Assembly: GCA_963815135.1 (NCBI GenBank)
Contig: CAWFFO010000012.1
Span: 1 to 64,000, forward strand
Direction of reading: 5' to 3'
DNA: 64,000 nucleotides
Origin: CAIWTU01 sp963815135
GTDB taxonomy: Bacteria; Desulfobacterota; Desulfuromonadia; Geobacterales; Geobacteraceae
Part shown: in pieces, positions 8,384-16,555 of the stretch
How the letters are laid out: each line of letters starts with the position of its first letter
How positions within the stretch are numbered: position 1 is the stretch's first letter
Notes under the pieces: generated by a model
The model's input: the letters and a program-made list of their open reading frames with translations, nothing else
Told to the model about the DNA's origin: nothing
The model's database searches: none
Program-made: the position numbers and the translations under genes

Positions 8384-9311
8384 CTATGGCCTGATCTCAA
8401 CAATCGTACCATTTGGACACAACTTGTCTATTTCCTCTATTTCTTCGTCTGTTACGGCAATACACCCTTTCGTCCAGTCAACCTCTGCTTGAGAATCACC
8501 AACCCACGAGAAACCATTCTTGATGCCGTGGATCATGATGTTTCCGCCCGGAGAAACACCCAGTTCTTTTGCCCGCTTTTTGTCTCTCTCGTTCGGATAG
8601 GAAATATGAAGAGACAGGTGATAACGGCTGTCCTTCGTTTCTTGAATCGATGACGTAGGTTCCCTCCGGGGTTTTGTTATCGCCTTGCCTTTCTTTTGGC
8701 CCAATCGGGTTTCCCCCCAAGGCTATCCTGTAGGTTTTGAGCACCTCACCCTTTGAGATCAACATCAATCGTCGTGCATTTTTTTCTATCAGTATCTTGT
8801 CTGCCGATCCCTTCCGGATTGCATATGCAAAAACCTTCTGTTCGAGCGTCTTAATCTTTTTTTGCAGTGCAGCAATTTCATTCTCCTTGCCTTTAACCTC
8901 TTGCCGGAGAGTCTCAATCTGTGTCTGCTGCGTGGCAATCGTCTTATCCTTGAGAGGGACATTATTGATATTAAATATCATCATTTCGCTGTTCTGCCTG
9001 TACTCACTCCCCGGGTAATCCTTTACGAGTTTCTGAAAACATTCCAGGGATTTCTGATAATCCTTGTGCTCATTCTTCGGATACGCATAAATAATTCCCA
9101 TCTCGAAGAGAACCCTGTCTCCCGTCGAGGGATATTTTTCAATGATCTGTTCATATTTGTCCAGAGAGGCCTTGTAGCTTCCCTGGTTAAATAAATCATT
9201 CGCTTCTTCGAAGGTTGACTTGGCCTGATAGCCTTCATTGAAGTGACTGCATCCGCATAGCAGAATTGGTGTTATTATGATGCAGATCAATAAAAGGTGC
9301 TTTTTAGCCAC
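8384..9311 (-). pseudogene. L,D-transpeptidase lipoprotein (YkuD), one-base frameshift
   Basis: The GTG start at 9311 gives a lipoprotein signal (ILLCGC), tetratricopeptide-like repeats (residues 35-110), a coiled coil (TQIETLRQEVKGKENEIAAL) and the start of a YkuD domain (ILIEKNARRLMLISKGEVLK, then TPEGTYVIDSRN). The frame then shifts: one extra base near 8636. The catalytic half continues in the next frame: RYHLSLHISYP, then GGNIMIHG, and VDWTKGCIAVTDEEI with the active-site His and Cys. Joined, it is a complete periplasmic L,D-transpeptidase of about 308 residues that would cross-link peptidoglycan or attach lipoproteins. An Lpp-like gene and a second L,D-transpeptidase lie directly upstream. 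Confidence 0.8.
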
Positions 9312-9448
9312 ATCTGACAGAAACAGTCTCGAATTCCTTCATCCCTCACCCCTTGGCAGAATCATCAGGAACCTCTTGCGCTAGGAGCCTGATATCCTGG
9401 TTTAACAGGTCAAATGTTTGAATGGTCCGATCACAGACGTTTAATGAT

Positions 9449-9495
9449 GGATAATGGAAATGGCAGGGTTTTGAGACCCTGCCACTTCATTATCC
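9449..9495. terminator. Two-tier hairpin terminator
   Basis: GGATAATG / CATTATCC (outer) and GGCAGGGT / ACCCTGCC (inner) form a long stem between the Lpp-like gene and the next L,D-transpeptidase gene. It is a likely end of the riboswitch-controlled transcript. Confidence 0.65.
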
Positions 9496-9536
9496 GGAGC
9501 ACCAAAGGTAAAGTTAACAGCTACTTTAAAATTGAC

Positions 9537-9839
9537 TTACTTCCTCATCGATTTCTGGAAAGCGGCGTCAGCCCTTTGCGCCTTTTCATCTGCGATTCTT
9601 TCCCTTTCCTCTGCCGCCTTTATGGCATTTTCGGCGCGGGCTGATGGATCATCTGCCTTTAACTTGGCTGCATCGGCTGCAGCCTTGGCAGCTTGTGCAT
9701 CCTGCACTGCCTGCTCAGCTTTCGCATCAATCAGTTTTTGCTGCGCCTGCACTTTCTCGAGGTCACCGGATGTTGCACAACCAGTCAACGCAATAGCGAG
9801 AACAAGCATCATTGAGATCAGCAAAAGATTTTTCTTCAT
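9537..9839 (-). CDS. Lpp-like alanine-rich outer-membrane lipoprotein
   Basis: A 100-residue lipoprotein: signal peptide with lipobox ALTGC, then an Ala/Lys/Glu/Asp-rich helix (DAKAEQAVQDAQAAKAAADA) and a C-terminal lysine (SMRK). This is the layout of Braun-type lipoproteins of the Lpp/OprI class, which trimerise through an alanine zipper and are joined to peptidoglycan through the terminal lysine by L,D-transpeptidases. Two such transpeptidase genes flank it, which fits this role. AAAGGAGGTGATTAGAG precedes the ATG. Whether the lysine is really used is inference. Confidence 0.75.
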   Translation of the reverse strand: MKKNLLLISMMLVLAIALTGCATSGDLEKVQAQQKLIDAKAEQAVQDAQAAKAAADAAKLKADDPSARAENAIKAAEERERIADEKAQRADAAFQKSMRK

Positions 9840-9944
9840 CTCTAATCACCTCCTTTCTGTTCGAGTTAAATTGTCATAAAGACTTTTCTTTCGCCAATCA
9901 CCTCCATTGTTAGACTGGAATCTGACTATCTCTTCTTGACAGGT

Positions 9945-11252
9945 TCAATCAGTATACCGTCCATGTTCCAGATCGATTTTCAAGCGTTTGGCTGCTTCCT
10001 TGGCCTCGCTGATATCATTGAAAGGGCCGGCGATAACACGGTAGCCATTGCTCCTTGATAACACCCTTGCCGGGATTTGCGGCCCCTGGTGGTTGATAAT
10101 GGCGGCAATCCTCAGGGCATCGATCTTGTCATGCACATCGGCCGCCAGCACATACCATGCATCCAGTTTCAGTTCCGGTATTTCCGGTTTGCCGTACAAT
10201 TTGTCCGGGTGCTCGACTTCTATCGGTATTCGCAGTCTCTTTTTCACTTCCTGGACTCAACTCGAAGATGGGAACGGGAATCCCCCGGGCCTCGGCCTGT
10301 ACTTCCCTGATCTTTTTCCAGTCAAGCGTGCGCGCCGATTTCTTTTCAATATCTTTCAATTTTGCATAGATCTTCTCCAGCTCAACGAGCGCCCGAGTCT
10401 TCCAGAGGCGTATGAGCTTCCATGTAAAGTACTCCATTACGTTGGCCTATGAGATAGGGCTGGTTAACAATGTCTACAGGTGTATTGACCGGAGTGTCGT
10501 TGTAGAGCGTCTTTATGTTTTCCGGATAGAGTCTCATGCAGCCGTTGGTTGCTTTAAGACCAATGCTGGCCGGTTTATTCGTGCCATGGATCAGATAACC
10601 CGATTTACTCAAATAGAGCGCATATTCTCCCAAGGGATTTTCAGGTCCCGGCGGAACTTCCGCGGGCAGAGTATCCCCTTTTTTTCGATGATCCGCGGCA
10701 ATTGAAGCGGGCACATGCCAGGTCGGCCGGACTGCCTTGCGCACCACACGCGTTTGACCCATGGGCGTGGGCCGCTCTTCGGTTCCGATACCGACCGGGT
10801 AGGTCGAAACCACCAGTGACTTGCTATCCCCTTTAAATTCAAAGAGCCTCATGGTGGCCAGGTTGATCACAATGCCTTTTCTGGGAGTGTCCGGCAGGAT
10901 AAAACTCAGCGGCAACAGGATTCGCTTTCCGGCTTCGGGCACCCATACATCCACCCCCGGATTAGCTGCACTGACTGCATTGATCCCCAAACTGAAGTGT
11001 CGTGCAATATCCGGCAGCGTATCCCCCTTTTCAAGCCTGATGACCGCCAACCGGCCAATGACGTCATCTCCTCTTGCAACCGAAAACTTATTTCGTTCGA
11101 TATCCTTTTCAGGATGGCCTGGAAAAAGCCAGGAATTTCTCCTGAACGCTTTTCATGACGGCACATCCGTTGAGAGCTGACGGATGAATAGACATAGAGC
11201 TATAAGACAAAGCCAATTGGATACGGGTGACAGTGTCAACGATTCGGCGCAT
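9945..11252 (-). pseudogene. L,D-transpeptidase (ErfK/YbiS type) with LysM-like and SPOR-like regions, multiply frameshifted
   Basis: The intact central part reads LAVIRLEKGDTLPDIARHFS (LysM-like), then a YkuD domain with YLIHGTNKPASIG and ATNGCMRLYPENI (catalytic His and Cys). A C-terminal extension (ELEKIYAKLKDIEKKS, then LDAWYVLAADVHDKIDALRI and GYRVIAGPFNDISEAKEAAK) resembles a SPOR-like peptidoglycan-binding fold. Pieces lie in different frames: breaks near 11120, 10395 and 10250. The likely start is ATG 11252 (MRRIVDTVTRIQLALS). An intact paralogue is at 52561-53436. It sits directly behind the GEMM riboswitches. Either a true pseudogene or a badly sequenced stretch. Confidence 0.72.
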
Positions 11253-11308
11253 GGATTAAATAAGTACCTTTCTTAACAATTAAAATTTAAATTTCCGCGT
11301 CCGGACAC

Positions 11309-11413
11309 AAAAAAGCCGGGACCGAATATCGTGTGATATTTCGGCAACCCGGCTGTCTCGGTGAGACCCTGTAGGCTTTCCGCCCCATTCTCGCGGATGG
11401 TTTAGTATTATCG
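11309..11413 (-). ncRNA. GEMM-I cyclic dinucleotide riboswitch with terminator (proximal copy)
   Basis: Minus-strand sequence: TAAACCATCCGCGAGAATGG, GGCGGAAAGCC, then GGGTCTCACCGAGAC and AGCCGGGTTGCCGAA. The first hairpin, the GGnCGnAAAGCC tetraloop-receptor strand and the closing GCCGGGTTGCCG are the hallmarks of GEMM-I (RF01051). The last segment is also the left arm of a terminator ending in CCCGGCTTTTTT at 11309, so ligand binding would compete with termination (predicted ON switch). GEMM-I RNAs sense c-di-GMP or, in many Geobacter copies, 3',3'-cGAMP; which one cannot be read reliably here. It controls the L,D-transpeptidase/Lpp genes downstream. Confidence 0.88.
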
Positions 11414-11531
11414 TTTACCACCAACAGTATGTAATGCCGTTTTCCGCCATCGACGCGAACCGGCATAATACGGCGCCCTTTAAAGGCGCACCTCGTGCTG
11501 ACTCGATCTCCTTTTCATGAGTTTTGACAAC

Positions 11532-11635
11532 AAAAAAGCCGGGACCGAATATCGTGTGATATTTCGGCAACCCGGCTGTCTCAGTAAGACCCGTAGGCTT
11601 TCCGCCCCATTCTTGCGAATGGTTAAGTATTATCG
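11532..11635 (-). ncRNA. GEMM-I cyclic dinucleotide riboswitch with terminator (distal copy)
   Basis: A second copy on the same strand, about 220 bases upstream of the first, nearly identical (TTAACCATTCGCAAGAATGG, GGCGGAAAGCC, AGCCGGGTTGCCGAA) and again with its own terminator ending at 11532. Between the two (11414-11531) there is no gene, only short G/C-rich hairpins (GGTGCGCC...GGGCGCC). Two aptamers each with their own terminator in series would act as a two-input AND-like gate on one transcript. Confidence 0.87.
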
Positions 11636-11734
11636 TCTATCTCGTAAAAAATTTTAGCCTTTTTATCAGTTCCATGAGGGCTTGTCAATTTTTTTCTATA
11701 ATCCCGTTGAGGGAGCTACGGTTAGGGAGGATAA

Positions 11735-11937
11735 GGGTACTTTTTTCACATCAGTAATGCAACTGGCGCATGAAACCATGCGTTTTTCAGCTCTGCAGCG
11801 CCGATTTTCCGATACTACCCGTAAAATGCTGACCCAGCGGCTTCGGGAACTCGAGACAGATGGACTTGTCCATGGGGAAGTTTATGCCCAGGTACCTCCC
11901 AAGGTAGAATATTCATTGACTGAAAAAGGCAGGACAC
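11735..11937 (+). pseudogene. HxlR-family regulator fragment
   Basis: MRFSALQRRFSDTTRKMLTQ, then RLRELETDGLVHGEVYAQVP and KVEYSLTEKGR are the recognition helix and wing of an HxlR-type winged-helix regulator. The N-terminal 'GKWTxxIL' region is degraded and the sequence ends abruptly at a junction near 11938 where another, oppositely oriented, gene fragment begins. Confidence 0.65.
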
Positions 11938-12054
11938 CTCAGTTGCCAGGGCAATCTGTTCTGTGGACTTGGTTATCTCCATAACAAGCTGTGACGTGTT
12001 TGCTAAATTGTCGGATGCCGATTCCGTTTTTCCCTTGATTTTTCCAAATACCAT
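11938..12054 (-). pseudogene. 5' fragment of an unidentified gene
   Basis: ATG 12054 has a good AGGAG site 7 bases upstream and starts MVFGKIKGKTESASDNLANT, then SQLVMEITKSTEQIALATE, a helical sequence that reads like the start of a real protein, but it runs into the HxlR fragment after about 39 residues. With the HxlR fragment it marks a deletion joining the 3' ends of two convergent genes. I do not recognise the family. Confidence 0.5.
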
Positions 12055-12255
12055 CTTGATCTCCTGGGAGTAGTATTTTATTTTGCCGCCTCTTTTTTCG
12101 ACGTTTCGGCAAGATCCTGTAATTGATTTCGTTCCATAAGAAAGCTTCTTCCTTCAACGGAGGGCAAGCCACTCCCAGGGTTGGGTTTGCGCCTGTTTCG
12201 CTTTGTGTTACCATTTAGTATTATAACGATATGATGCCTAACTGGAGCGAAAATC

Positions 12256-12834
12256 ATGGCGCAGATCGAATGGTTGACATCTTACACAAGCGCGCTTACG
12301 AAGGCGGGAGATGAAAAGAAATCAGTATTTGTGGATATCTTCGACCCTGGCTGAATTGGTTGCAAACAGATGGACGCGGTCGTGTACCAGGATCCAGAAG
12401 TGATTCAGTTCGTAAACAACAATCTCATCCCTATGCGTATGCCCGCAAACGATCCGATTCTTGGAAGACCATTCAAGGTAAAATGGACTCCGACACTACT
12501 GCTTATAGACGCCGAAGGTGTCGAGCATTACCGTATCCACGGCTTCTATCCGCCAGCCGAGCTGATTCCCTCGCTTCTCCTCGGCATTGGAAAGGCTAGA
12601 TTAAATCAGCCGTATTGTTTTGGCGCCTGCGAATGCTTCGACAAAATCATCGCCGACTACCCAAATAGCAGTCTTGCGGCGGAAGCAGTCTACCTGAGCG
12701 GGATCTCCCGCTTCATCAAAACCCCCGACGACACCATCCTGGTAGGCATCTATGACCGCCTGGCAGCAGAATATCCGGAAAGCCCCTGGCTGAGCCGGGC
12801 AGAACCCTATCGATTGCTCAAGAAATCTCAGTAG
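12256..12834 (+). CDS. Selenocysteine-containing thioredoxin-like protein (UGA = Sec33)
   Basis: ATG 12256 lies 9 bases after GGAG. Codons 1-32 read MAQIEWLTSYTSALTKAGDE, KKSVFVDIFDPG, then TGA (12352-12354), then IGCKQMDAVVYQDPEVIQFV in the same frame to the stop at 12834 (192 residues). The TGA stands in the first cysteine position of a thioredoxin-fold CxGC centre, giving U-I-G-C. Further thioredoxin marks are VKWTPTLLLIDAEGVEHYRI with the cis-proline (WTP). The C-terminus (residues 115-190) is TPR-like (ECFDKIIADYPNSSLAAEAV). There is no signal peptide, so it is cytoplasmic. A SECIS-like hairpin follows the UGA. Without selenocysteine insertion only a 32-residue peptide would form. Confidence 0.82.
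12371..12389 (+). promoter_or_regulatory. Bacterial SECIS-like hairpin
   Basis: TGGACGC / GTGTaCCA forms a 7-bp stem with one bulged A and one G-U pair, capped by loop GGTC. The loop begins 24 bases after the UGA and has G in its first two positions, matching the general bacterial SECIS rules. Confidence 0.55.
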
Positions 12835-12990
12835 AAATGTGCCAGCCGTGCCTGATCCTTCCATTTCTCTTCGTGCCTTGTTTCTGCGATTAGGTAAGGC
12901 CCCTGTCGGATAGCGGGGTGAAATGGGCGCCATGGTCACGCGAAGAGAGCTTAATCGACGTCTGCGGGTGATGTGTCGAGGTCGAAGATC

Positions 12991-13647
12991 ATGAGGTTGA
13001 AAGGGACTATGAAAATGATAGTAACCGGAATATGCATAGCCGTAGCGCTTTTTTTACTGTGGGTACTAAGTGGCTATCTGCCGACAAGGAGTATCGATAT
13101 GCCCTCATACACAGTCATTGAGAAAAAGACAGATTACGAGATCCGGCAGTACGAGACCTTCATCGTCGCCGAGACAACCCGGCAGGGAACACCATCTGAA
13201 TCGATGTCAGGCGGTTTCAAAGAACTCTTCAGGTACATTTCCGGTGACAACATCAGCCGGTCGAAGATCAAAATGACTGCCCCCGTCCTCCGTTCTTCCG
13301 GAGAACGCGGCCGGAAAATTCCCATGACCGCTCCCGTCCTGAAAGAAGGGCTTGAAGGGGCGAGCACGATCGCCTTCGTCATGCCGCCCGGCTCCAGGCT
13401 CGAAGAGCTTCCGCAGCCCAAAAGCCCGTCAGTCAGGTTAAGAGTCGTCCCGCCGCATAAAGTTGCGGCCATCACTTTTTCCGGATACGCAACCGATGAC
13501 GCCATCAGGGAAAAAACTGCCGGCTTGTTGCAGGCCCTTCAGCGCGATGGCATTCCCGTCGGGTCTCTGCCCCGGATCGCCCTTTACAATCCGCCATGGA
13601 CGCCGCCTTTCATGCGTAGGAACGAAGTGATGGTCGAGCTTGATTGA
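12991..13647 (+). CDS. SOUL heme-binding family protein
   Basis: A protein of about 218 residues with an N-terminal membrane anchor (MIVTGICIAVALFLLWVLSG) and a SOUL domain: SYTVIEKKTDYEIRQYETFI, KIKMTAPVL, KIPMTAPVLKEG, IAFVMPPG and RNEVMVELD. The twice-repeated 'K(I)xMTAPV' motif is diagnostic. SOUL proteins bind heme or porphyrins in some lineages; the role in bacteria is unclear. ATG 12991 is chosen for its GAGG site 9 bases upstream; GTG 12973 and ATG 13009 are alternatives. Confidence 0.85.
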   Translation: MRLKGTMKMIVTGICIAVALFLLWVLSGYLPTRSIDMPSYTVIEKKTDYEIRQYETFIVAETTRQGTPSESMSGGFKELFRYISGDNISRSKIKMTAPVLRSSGERGRKIPMTAPVLKEGLEGASTIAFVMPPGSRLEELPQPKSPSVRLRVVPPHKVAAITFSGYATDDAIREKTAGLLQALQRDGIPVGSLPRIALYNPPWTPPFMRRNEVMVELD

Positions 13648-13763
13648 AAAAGCCGGCGTCGAATGATCTTCGCCTCCTTTATTGTGCTGCTGACAAGGTG
13701 GAAAGCTGAAAAGGTGCATCATGAATTTCCGGGTGTTGTTGATGAAACTGGAACTTGCGGATT

Positions 13764-14684
13764 CTAACCGGGACCCGGGTTAAGATCACCTTCTGCCATG
13801 GCAATCCTGATTGCTTCGTCAAATGGGGTAAGAGGAAAGGGAAGCAGTTCCCTGATTCGATTGTCTCGACATATTACCTCATTTCGCAAGCCTTCGATGA
13901 GTGGTATGGCGACGGAAGGTTTTGCCGGGGTAACGAGCCCCACCCAGTATGAAGATAGTTTAGGCGTAAGAAATGGAACCGGCACTATCAAAATTTTCCT
14001 GTTCATGATCCTCGCGAAACGCTGCATCATTTCCCGGTAGGTTAGTATCTCCGGCCCCCCTATGTCAAAGGTATCACCCGCGGTCCGTTCCTCCAGAAGG
14101 CATCCGGTGAGATACCTGATTACATCCCGGACGGCAATCGGCTGGCAATTTGTCGAAACCCATTTAGGGGTGATCATTACAGGTAGCCGTTCCACGAGTG
14201 CCTTGATGATCTCATAGGAAGCACCGCCCGAACCGATTATGATGGCGGCGCGGAGTACGGTGGTCGTGAAATTGCCGCTTTTCAGGATTTCGGCGACTTC
14301 CAGGCGGCTGGCAAGATGCTTCGAAAGTCCACTCCCGGTTTCGCCGAGACCGCCCAGGTAAATGGCCCTGCGCAGACCGGCCATGTTTGCCGCCGTTACG
14401 AAGTTTTCCACCGCCTGCCGGTCCCGCCGTTCGAACCCGGCGCGGCTTGCGGACAAGGCATGAACAAGGTAAAAGGCTGTGTCGATACCGTCTAAAACCG
14501 GGTCAAGGGATGAGCGGTCCAGTAAATCGCCGGAAATTGTTTCCACTTCCTTTGGGAACCGTGTTCCGGGACTGCGGACAACCGCACGCACCCGGAAACC
14601 TTCCGCAAGAAGTGCACCCACAAGCCTTTTTCCGATGAAGCCCGTAGCTCCGGCTACCAGCACCGTCCCCTGGTCTGTTTCCAT
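13764..14684 (-). CDS. NAD(P)-binding SDR-family protein
   Basis: A 306-residue atypical/extended short-chain dehydrogenase relative. The Rossmann motif GATGFIG is at residues 12-18, with a second conserved stretch AFYLVHALS, then RAIYLGGLGETG and ITPKWVSTNCQPIAVRDVIR. It resembles the NmrA-like/complex I NDUFA9-like group often annotated as NAD(P)H-binding proteins. The YxxxK catalytic motif is not obvious, so it may bind a nucleotide without acting as a dehydrogenase. Monocistronic; the product is cytoplasmic. Confidence 0.8.
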   Translation of the reverse strand: METDQGTVLVAGATGFIGKRLVGALLAEGFRVRAVVRSPGTRFPKEVETISGDLLDRSSLDPVLDGIDTAFYLVHALSASRAGFERRDRQAVENFVTAANMAGLRRAIYLGGLGETGSGLSKHLASRLEVAEILKSGNFTTTVLRAAIIIGSGGASYEIIKALVERLPVMITPKWVSTNCQPIAVRDVIRYLTGCLLEERTAGDTFDIGGPEILTYREMMQRFARIMNRKILIVPVPFLTPKLSSYWVGLVTPAKPSVAIPLIEGLRNEVICRDNRIRELLPFPLTPFDEAIRIAMAEGDLNPGPG

Positions 14685-14842
14685 CTTCTCTCCCCAGTCT
14701 TGCTAAATATTCTTTAAGTGTACACTACACGGGGAAAAAACAAGAGGTTGTATTGCCCTGTTGTTTCATGCGAATCCATCGGTTATTTCATTCGTCAGGG
14801 CAAAGGGAGCGCCGCTATGGTATGCTTGGTGCGGAGGGTCGA

Positions 14843-15397
14843 ATGGCCGGGGAAAGACCGATTTTGCAAAATAAGATTGCCATCAGGGAAGCCGTTCTGG
14901 AAGACCATTCGGTCTTCTCCAGGCAGTCGATAGTAATTCCTCATGATAACAAGTCACTGCTGACCCCCGCATATCTCGTGGAGAGTTATCTGGCGTTTTT
15001 GCGGAAATGCACCTTTGCCATCGTTCAACCGGCGCAAGCTGGCGGGAAAACGGCATTTGCCTTATTCGGCTATTCATTGCCGCTGCTGATATTTTCAGGT
15101 CCGGAATTCAGCGGAAACGGCCGGACGCAAATTGCCACGCTTCGAATTCAAGGTGGCTTGCTGGTGCAAAGGAATGAGTGCGGCAAGGGAATGCTTTCCT
15201 TTATAATCGAGATTGCGGAGGAAGGGTTGCTGGTGGCTGTTGAGGTCTGCGATTACTGTCCTCTCCTTCTTGGTGGAGGCAAACCGTCCAGAATACGAAA
15301 GTGGTTCTACCGGTGTACTCAAGCCTTCGTCCACAGGATAATAACAGTCAGGTTCCTGGTCCATCTATATAGGCAGCTGGAAGACGAAAGCCGCTGA
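14843..15397 (+). CDS. Conserved hypothetical protein
   Basis: A protein of about 184 residues that I cannot place. It reads MAGERPILQNKIAIREAVLE, then YLAFLRKCTFAIVQPAQAGG, LRIQGGLLVQRNECGKG, EVCDYCPLLLGGGKPSRIRK and VHRIITVRFLVHLYRQLE. It has the look of a conserved enzyme-like or ligand-binding protein with several cysteines (RKCTF, RNECG, VCDYC, YRCTQ) and no transmembrane helix. GGAGGG just upstream supports ATG 14843; an in-frame ATG at 14822 is possible. Confidence 0.6.
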   Translation: MAGERPILQNKIAIREAVLEDHSVFSRQSIVIPHDNKSLLTPAYLVESYLAFLRKCTFAIVQPAQAGGKTAFALFGYSLPLLIFSGPEFSGNGRTQIATLRIQGGLLVQRNECGKGMLSFIIEIAEEGLLVAVEVCDYCPLLLGGGKPSRIRKWFYRCTQAFVHRIITVRFLVHLYRQLEDESR

Positions 15398-15546
15398 AAG
15401 CACTAAGCTTTCTTTTGAGCGTTAGAAAATCTTCCCTTGCAAATCTTCCCTTGGTTTGGGAATGAAAAAGAAAAATAAGAAGAAAATGTTGCTGACAGGG
15501 ACAGGAGCTCAGTTTGCAGCAATATGCATAGAAAATGTTCGAAATC

Positions 15547-15740
15547 AAAAAAAGTGTGACTATCACTAAGGAAAGTCCCACTTTTGGAGTTTTGCTGCCT
15601 GTAGTGGACAAAATTAGAACTTTTTTCAAACTTTCGGCAGGAACTCGAACCTGTTTTGGATAGTTAAAAGGCCACATCCTTGATTGAATATGGCCTTTTG
15701 CATTTTTGGCTCCCCTGCGCGGATGGTTCTGGGCACTGGG
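15547..15740 (-). repeat. Dispersed tRNA-3'-end/terminator repeat, copy A
   Basis: Read on the minus strand: CCGCGCAGGGGAGCCA (tRNA 3'-end-like), the hairpin GGCCATATTC...AGGATGTGGCC with T-run, a T-arm-like AGGTTCGAGTTCCTG, the segment AAAAAGTTCTAATTTTGTCC, a degenerate second acceptor end (ACAGGCAGCAAAA) and a second hairpin around AAAAGTGGGACTTT. This is the most diverged of the longer copies. Confidence 0.7.
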
Positions 15741-15774
15741 AAGAAAAAATGTTGAACACCATGAAAAAACCCAC

Positions 15775-15803
15775 TTGACATATTAGAACGACCGGTCTAA
15801 GCT
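15775..15803 (+). promoter_or_regulatory. tetR promoter with embedded operator
   Basis: TTGACA (15775-15780), a 17-base spacer and TAAGCT (15798-15803). The spacer and -10 carry TTAGAACGACCGGTCTAAG (15783-15801), a palindrome also found at 16434 and 18234. The regulator starts at ATG 15810 with no ribosome site in between, so the transcript may be leaderless. Autorepression is the obvious reading. Confidence 0.65.
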
Positions 15804-15809
15804 TTAAAC

Positions 15810-16406
15810 ATGAAAAGAATTCACAGCAAAGACGACATTGTCCAGACGGGACTGGATATCATATACAGCAAAGGATTCAACGCTACCGGCGTCGAGACAA
15901 TCCTCAAGCAGGCGAATGTGCCTAAGGGTTCGTTTTACAACTTTTTCTCCAGCAAAGAAGAATTCGGCCTGGCGATAATCGACAGATATGTCGCAGAAGC
16001 CGGTGAACATTTCCGCGCCATTTTCAATGATGAATCTCTGCCACCGCTGGAACGCGTGAAAAAAAGCTTCGAAAGCAGAATTTGGAGATTTGAAGCTAAT
16101 GATTGCACCAAGGGATGTCTCATTGGCAATTTGAGCCTGGAAATGTCCGATCAATACGAGAGAGTCCGGGAACGTCTTGAACAAGCTCTGCAAGGATGGG
16201 CGAAGGCTTTGTCCGTATTACTTCTTCAAGCACAGAAGGAGAAGGCCATCCCGAATGATCTGGATCCTGAAATGCTTGCGGAGAATTTGATCTCAGCATT
16301 CCAGGGAGCACTGCTTCGCTCCAAGGTTAAGAAATCATCGGAACCATTGAAGAATTTCATCTATTTGTATTTCGATAGGTTTCTGACTCAAAATGATGAA
16401 AGGTGA
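15810..16406 (+). CDS. TetR/AcrR family transcriptional regulator
   Basis: A 198-residue regulator. The N-terminal HTH (residues 5-50: IVQTGLDIIYSKGFNATGVE, ILKQANVPKGSFYNFFSSKE) is typical of TetR; the C-terminal ligand domain has CTKGCLIGNLSLEMSDQ, the signature of the NemR/AcuR-like group whose cysteines can respond to electrophiles. It precedes the Fe-S/SCP2 gene and the RND efflux operon, and copies of its probable operator sit before itself and before both downstream units. It is likely a repressor of an efflux/detoxification response. Confidence 0.85.
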   Translation: MKRIHSKDDIVQTGLDIIYSKGFNATGVETILKQANVPKGSFYNFFSSKEEFGLAIIDRYVAEAGEHFRAIFNDESLPPLERVKKSFESRIWRFEANDCTKGCLIGNLSLEMSDQYERVRERLEQALQGWAKALSVLLLQAQKEKAIPNDLDPEMLAENLISAFQGALLRSKVKKSSEPLKNFIYLYFDRFLTQNDER

Positions 16407-16433
16407 TAAGTCGTTGCTTTTTTTTGGGTGGTT

Positions 16434-16452
16434 ATACATAGACCGGTCTAGC
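16434..16452. promoter_or_regulatory. Predicted TetR operator upstream of the Fe-S/SCP2 gene
   Basis: TACATAGACCGGTCTAGCC contains the perfect palindrome AGACCGGTCT (16440-16449) that matches the centre of the tetR-promoter operator. It lies about 105 bases before ATG 16556. Confidence 0.6.
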
Positions 16453-16555
16453 CAATTATCCGAAGGTCTCGACAAAATGAAATGTTGCCGGCTCTAAAAT
16501 TTTTTCTTCGGCAATCGCCATGATTGTCCCAGCCTTCTCTAAAGGAGCGTAATCA

